From assembly GCA_018058125.1 (NCBI GenBank), contig JAGPCH010000072.1, positions 1 to 7,049 on the forward strand: DNA of 7,049 nt, written 5' to 3'. This DNA comes from Ignavibacteria bacterium (GTDB taxonomy: Bacteria > Bacteroidota > Ignavibacteria > Tepidaquicellales > Tepidaquicellaceae). The position numbers and the translations under genes were made by a program. Shown in pieces: positions 5,532 to 7,049 of this stretch. Position 1 is the first letter of the stretch. Each line of letters opens with the position of its first letter. The notes under the pieces were generated by a model. That model had not been told where the DNA came from. It saw nothing but the letters and a program-made list of their open reading frames with translations, and did not search any database.

Positions 5532-7049
5532 TTGAAGAAAAAATCACTCAAACCGGCAGAATTAAATCTGCATAAATCCATACATTCCAATTGCGGAGTT
5601 TTCGGCGTTTATAATAATCCGGATGCATCTATTCTGACATATTATGGTCTTCATGCATTACAGCACAGAGGACAGGAAGCTGCAGGCATTGTTACTTCAG
5701 AATATGATGATCTGTCCGGAAAGTATAAATTCAATATTCATAAGGATCATGGACTTGTTTTGAGTGTATTCTCAGAGGATAAGATCCTGACAAATGTATT
5801 AAAAGGTAACTCTGCAATCGGACACACTAGGTATTCGACTACAGGTTCGGGTGATAAAAGAAATAACATACAACCATTCAAAGTAAATTTTAAAGGCGGT
5901 AATCTTGCATTATCCCATAACGGTAATTTAACAAACACAAAATTTCTGAGAGAGAAACTTCAGAATGAGGGAACCCTTTTTCAAACTTCTACCGACAGCG
6001 AACTTATTTTACATCTGATTGCAAAAAGCAAAGAAGGTGCAATTGAAGATAAACTTCTCGATGCTTTTTCACAGGTCATTGGCGCATTTTCAATATGTAT
6101 CCTTACAGATGATAAACTCTTTGCCATAAGAGATCCATACGGCGTAAGACCTTTGGCATTTGGTAAATTAGACGGAAGCTTTGTGTTTGCTTCGGAAACC
6201 TGCGCATTTGATATTATAAATGCCGAATACAAAAGAGATGTAATGCCGGGTGAAATGATAGTGATAGACAGAGAAACCGTTGAAACAGGTAAAGAAAAAA
6301 GTTATAAGATCGGAACTGCTGAAAAGTATAAACACTGTATCTTTGAATATATTTATTTTTCAAGACCTGACAGCTCTGTATTTGAAGAGAAAGTTGATAA
6401 AGTAAGAAGAAAGATCGGAAAGAATCTTGCTATTGAAAGTCCTGCTCCGGGAAAGGATATTCCGGAAGATAAAAAAACTGTTGTAATAAATGTACCGGAT
6501 TCATCTAATACAGCAACGCTTGGTTATTTCAATGAAATTGTAAAAACGAATAAAGATGCAAGACATGAAATAGGTCTGATTAGAAGCCATTATGTCGGAA
6601 GAACTTTTATTCAACCGGGTAAGGACAAAAGGAAAATGAAAGTTAAGACGAAATTCAATACAGTGAAAGGTGTTCTTGAAAACAGGAAGGTTGTAATCAT
6701 TGATGATTCAATTGTAAGAGGAACTACTTCGAAGTTACTGGTTGATCTGATAAAAAAAGCTGATCCTAAGGAAGTACATTTGAAAATTTCTTCCCCTCCG
6801 GTAATTGGTCCGTGTTACTATGGAATGGATTTCCCTACTTCTGAAGAACTGGTTGCAAATCATCATGACCAGAACATAGATGAGATCGGAAAAGAACTTG
6901 GAGTAACATCTCTTGCATATTTGAGCAAAGAAAAATTGATGGACTCTGTCCCTTATAAACACGAAAAAACGGATTATTGTACCGCCTGTTTTACAAAAAA
7001 TTATCCTATACCAATAGAAGGACTGGATGAAATGAATAAAAATGAATTT
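5532..7049 (+). CDS. purF: Amidophosphoribosyltransferase, Fe-S type; 3' end cut by window
   Basis: Makes 5-phosphoribosylamine from PRPP and glutamine, the committed step of purine synthesis. 506 codons are visible with no stop. The N-terminal Ntn glutaminase domain has the nucleophile Cys21 (NCGVFG), Arg100 in GHTRYSTTG, the oxyanion motif SHNGN (128-132) and the STDSE motif. The C-terminal phosphoribosyltransferase domain has RDPYGVRPL, YFSRPDS, YVGRTFI and the PRPP loop DDSIVRGTT (391-399). Four cysteines sit where Bacillus PurF binds its [4Fe-4S] cluster: C269 (before EYIYFSRPDS), C428 (GPCYYGMD), C483 and C486 (YCTAC). The start is TTG at 5532: the frame is blocked by a stop at 5514-5516, and no ATG or GTG lies between it and Cys21. 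This implies a 20-residue propeptide that must be removed to free Cys21. The PRPP-domain stretch after VPDSS departs from the usual DSG and SGIP motifs, so this copy is somewhat divergent. Probably only a few C-terminal residues are missing. Confidence 0.96.
   Translation, partial: MKKKSLKPAELNLHKSIHSNCGVFGVYNNPDASILTYYGLHALQHRGQEAAGIVTSEYDDLSGKYKFNIHKDHGLVLSVFSEDKILTNVLKGNSAIGHTRYSTTGSGDKRNNIQPFKVNFKGGNLALSHNGNLTNTKFLREKLQNEGTLFQTSTDSELILHLIAKSKEGAIEDKLLDAFSQVIGAFSICILTDDKLFAIRDPYGVRPLAFGKLDGSFVFASETCAFDIINAEYKRDVMPGEMIVIDRETVETGKEKSYKIGTAEKYKHCIFEYIYFSRPDSSVFEEKVDKVRRKIGKNLAIESPAPGKDIPEDKKTVVINVPDSSNTATLGYFNEIVKTNKDARHEIGLIRSHYVGRTFIQPGKDKRKMKVKTKFNTVKGVLENRKVVIIDDSIVRGTTSKLLVDLIKKADPKEVHLKISSPPVIGPCYYGMDFPTSEELVANHHDQNIDEIGKELGVTSLAYLSKEKLMDSVPYKHEKTDYCTACFTKNYPIPIEGLDEMNKNEF

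Overview
The window is a compact, AT-rich stretch of bacterial housekeeping chromosome. It carries five protein genes, two of them cut by the window edges. I see no rRNA, tRNA, CRISPR array, insertion sequence or phage gene. The following traits fit a member of the Bacteroidota/Ignavibacteriota (FCB) group: low G+C, no recognisable Shine-Dalgarno sequence before any start, two genes whose only plausible start is TTG, and the mix of protein families. This placement is an inference from style, not a marker-based assignment.

Left part (2-1638, + strand): the 3' portion of pyrD (quinone-type, class 2 dihydroorotate dehydrogenase) is followed by a complete rhomboid intramembrane serine protease with its full catalytic set. 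Next comes a 63-residue CPXCG-type cysteine-rich putative zinc-binding protein. The gaps are 14 and 15 bases, so the three genes look like one transcription unit.

Middle (1660-5343, - strand): one very large gene of 1227 codons converges on the small CPXCG gene with only 21 bases between them. The protein joins an unrecognised N-terminal region of about 290 residues, a cysteine-rich iron-sulfur segment, a GltD/NfnL-like FAD and NAD(P)H module, and a PyrK/NfnS-like ferredoxin-reductase module with a C-terminal four-cysteine cluster site. It resembles the two subunits of Nfn-type transhydrogenases fused in the order large-small. It is the most interesting object in the window.

Right part (5344-7049): a 188-base AT-rich divergent intergenic region contains a good sigma70-like promoter (TTGAAA, 16 bases, TATAAT) pointing at purF. 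purF (amidophosphoribosyltransferase, first step of purine synthesis) starts at a TTG and runs off the right edge with nearly the whole enzyme present. It has the [4Fe-4S] cysteine set and a short propeptide before the catalytic cysteine, as in Bacillus-type PurF.

Together the window holds one pyrimidine gene, one purine gene and a multi-cofactor pyridine-nucleotide oxidoreductase. The two nucleotide genes are on the same strand but separated by the oppositely transcribed oxidoreductase, so any functional link between them is speculative.
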